In this document: one piece after another, positions 63,101-64,000 of the stretch
Layout: each line of letters begins with the position of its first letter
Position numbering within the stretch: position 1 is the first letter of the stretch
Assembly (NCBI GenBank): GCA_003956705.1
Contig: QZCP01000145.1
Location: forward strand, 36,292-100,291
DNA: 64,000 nt
Reading direction: 5' to 3'
DNA from: Brevipalpus yothersi
Lineage: Eukaryota; Arthropoda; Arachnida; Trombidiformes; Tenuipalpidae
Translations under genes and position numbers: made by a program
The notes under the pieces: model-generated
Told to the model about the DNA's origin: nothing
Database searches by the model: none
Seen by the model: only the letters and a program-made list of their open reading frames with translations

Positions 63101-64000
63101 AGAAACTGACCATTCTGAGCTTGCGAGAAAACAAAATAAAAGAACTCCCTGCTGGAATCGGTCAACTCAGCATCCTTGCAACACTTGATGTCTCAAATAA
63201 TCATCTCGAACGATTACCACCAGGTAAGAGAGTAGTCACATACAAAAGAGATATTTAATTACTTTCTCTCTTCTGAAGAATCACATAAGATCAGGATCTT
63301 TTAGTTGCTCATTCTGAAATCGTTCTTTTTCTTTTTCTTGTCCATTTTTCCTACACTCATGCAAAAAAATCTAAAGAAATTGGCGACTGTGTGCAGCTGA
63401 ATAATTTAGATGTCCAACACAATGAGCTTGCTGAGCTTCCAGATACTATCGGAAACCTAAGAAATCTATCTCGTCTAGAACTGAGGTAAGTTTTCCTGAA
63501 AGTCCTGATTGCGGCAAGTTCTCAGACTTCTGGACCGGAGACGTGTCCAAGTCACGATACTCGCTCATTTGTATGCTAATTGCATTCTCTTCTTGTCTCT
63601 CTATTTTCCCTGAACCCTGGGATATTCTCTGTGTCTGGGACCTTTCTTATCATAGGTATAATAGACTTCAATCTGTTCCCGAATCTCTCAGCAAATGTGT
63701 CCTCATCGTTGAATTTAATGTGGAGAACAATTCACTCTCATCTCTGCCCGAGGGTCTATTATCTAGTCTTACACGTCTCACAAGTCTAACTCTTTCCCGA
63801 AATATGTTTGCTTCGTATCCAGCCGGTGGCCCATCTCAATTTTGCAATGTCGATGTGAGTACAATTCAGTGTATAAAGAACTCATGAACTCAAATAATAC
63901 ATGTATTCTAATCATCTATCTATCTCTCCATTTGAAATTACAGTCCATCAATATGGAGCATAATCGTATCAACAGGATACCTTATGGAATATTTTCCAAA
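60163..64000 (+). CDS. SHOC2: SHOC2/Sur-8 leucine-rich-repeat scaffold (3' truncated)
   Basis: Exons: 62223-62723, 63103-63223, 63377-63485, 63656-63854, 63944 to the right edge. An upstream Thr/Ala-rich exon 60163-60309 joins in phase 0 but is less certain. SHOC2 binds GTP-loaded MRAS and PP1C at the membrane to dephosphorylate RAF and boost RAS-MAPK signalling. Charged N-terminal residues (ERKPKPTAGKKKHS) precede RLDLTKCSI, LTELYLYQNKLSALPSEVG, LRLLDLRHNKL-type repeats, LDVQHNELAELPDTIGNL and INMEHNRINRIPYGIFS, each closely matching human SHOC2 and in the same order, through about LRR 11. If the 60163 exon is not used, an in-frame ATG at 62208 could start the protein (MSNFQEKRG). The remaining repeats lie beyond the window. 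Confidence 0.95.
60310..62207 (+). other. intron or 5' region of SHOC2
   Basis: 1.9 kb between the Thr/Ala-rich exon and the first leucine-rich-repeat exon. Pyrimidine-rich with short (GA) tracts at 61730-61755. No independent gene is seen. Confidence 0.5.

Noticed and set aside
1..64000. CRISPR arrays, prokaryotic operons, proviruses
   Set aside because: The window is spliced eukaryotic DNA; no regularly spaced repeats with unique spacers and no viral gene set were seen.

Overview
This is eukaryotic, almost certainly metazoan, DNA. The genes are split by many short GT-AG introns (most about 55-200 bp), the base composition is AT-rich, and the proteins are animal orthologs: an LMX1-type LIM-homeodomain factor, SHOC2/Sur-8, B3GALNT2, LANCL, Sm-B, mL44, the E2 of pyruvate dehydrogenase, esterase D and GLTP. 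The compact genes, very long (CT)n/(GA)n arrays and gene content suggest an arthropod, perhaps a mite or other chelicerate. That placement is inference and was not tested by a database search.

Layout. 1-2005 (+): 3' part of a Ser/Gln-rich protein I do not recognise. 3650-4294 (-): single-exon GLTP-domain protein. 4994-9421 (-): an intact nine-exon B3GALNT2 gene (7461-9421), plus a roughly 0.78-kb direct duplicate of its last exons (4994-5778) that is a pseudogene. Two related zinc-finger ORFs lie between the copies. 10201-11519 (+): mitochondrial ribosomal protein mL44. 11650-12981 (-): LanC-like protein. 12982-21273: gene-free upstream region with microsatellites and an assembly gap. 21274-39586 (+): LMX1-type gene with a 13.7-kb first intron full of CT/GA arrays. 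42447-43143 (-): small secreted protein with ten cysteines. 45751-46934 (+): four-helix MARVEL-type membrane protein. 48103-49186 (+): S-formylglutathione hydrolase. 49380-50099 (-): unrecognised signal-peptide protein. 51018-53193 (+): PDH E2. 53528-54427 (-): Sm-B. 56050-56720: decayed copy of part of a SHOC2-like gene. 60163-64000 (+): 5' part of SHOC2, running off the right edge.

The genes are mostly unrelated housekeeping and signalling genes and do not form one pathway. Several pairs are tail-to-tail with little space: mL44/LANCL 130 bp, esterase D/unknown 193 bp, PDH E2/Sm-B 334 bp. Others are head-to-head: B3GALNT2/mL44 and unknown/PDH E2. I found no operon, CRISPR array, provirus or recognisable autonomous transposon. 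The most unusual features are the two partial gene duplications (B3GALNT2 with the zinc-finger ORFs, and SHOC2), the zinc-finger pair itself, the microsatellite-dense LMX1 locus, and lineage-restricted-looking small secreted or membrane proteins.
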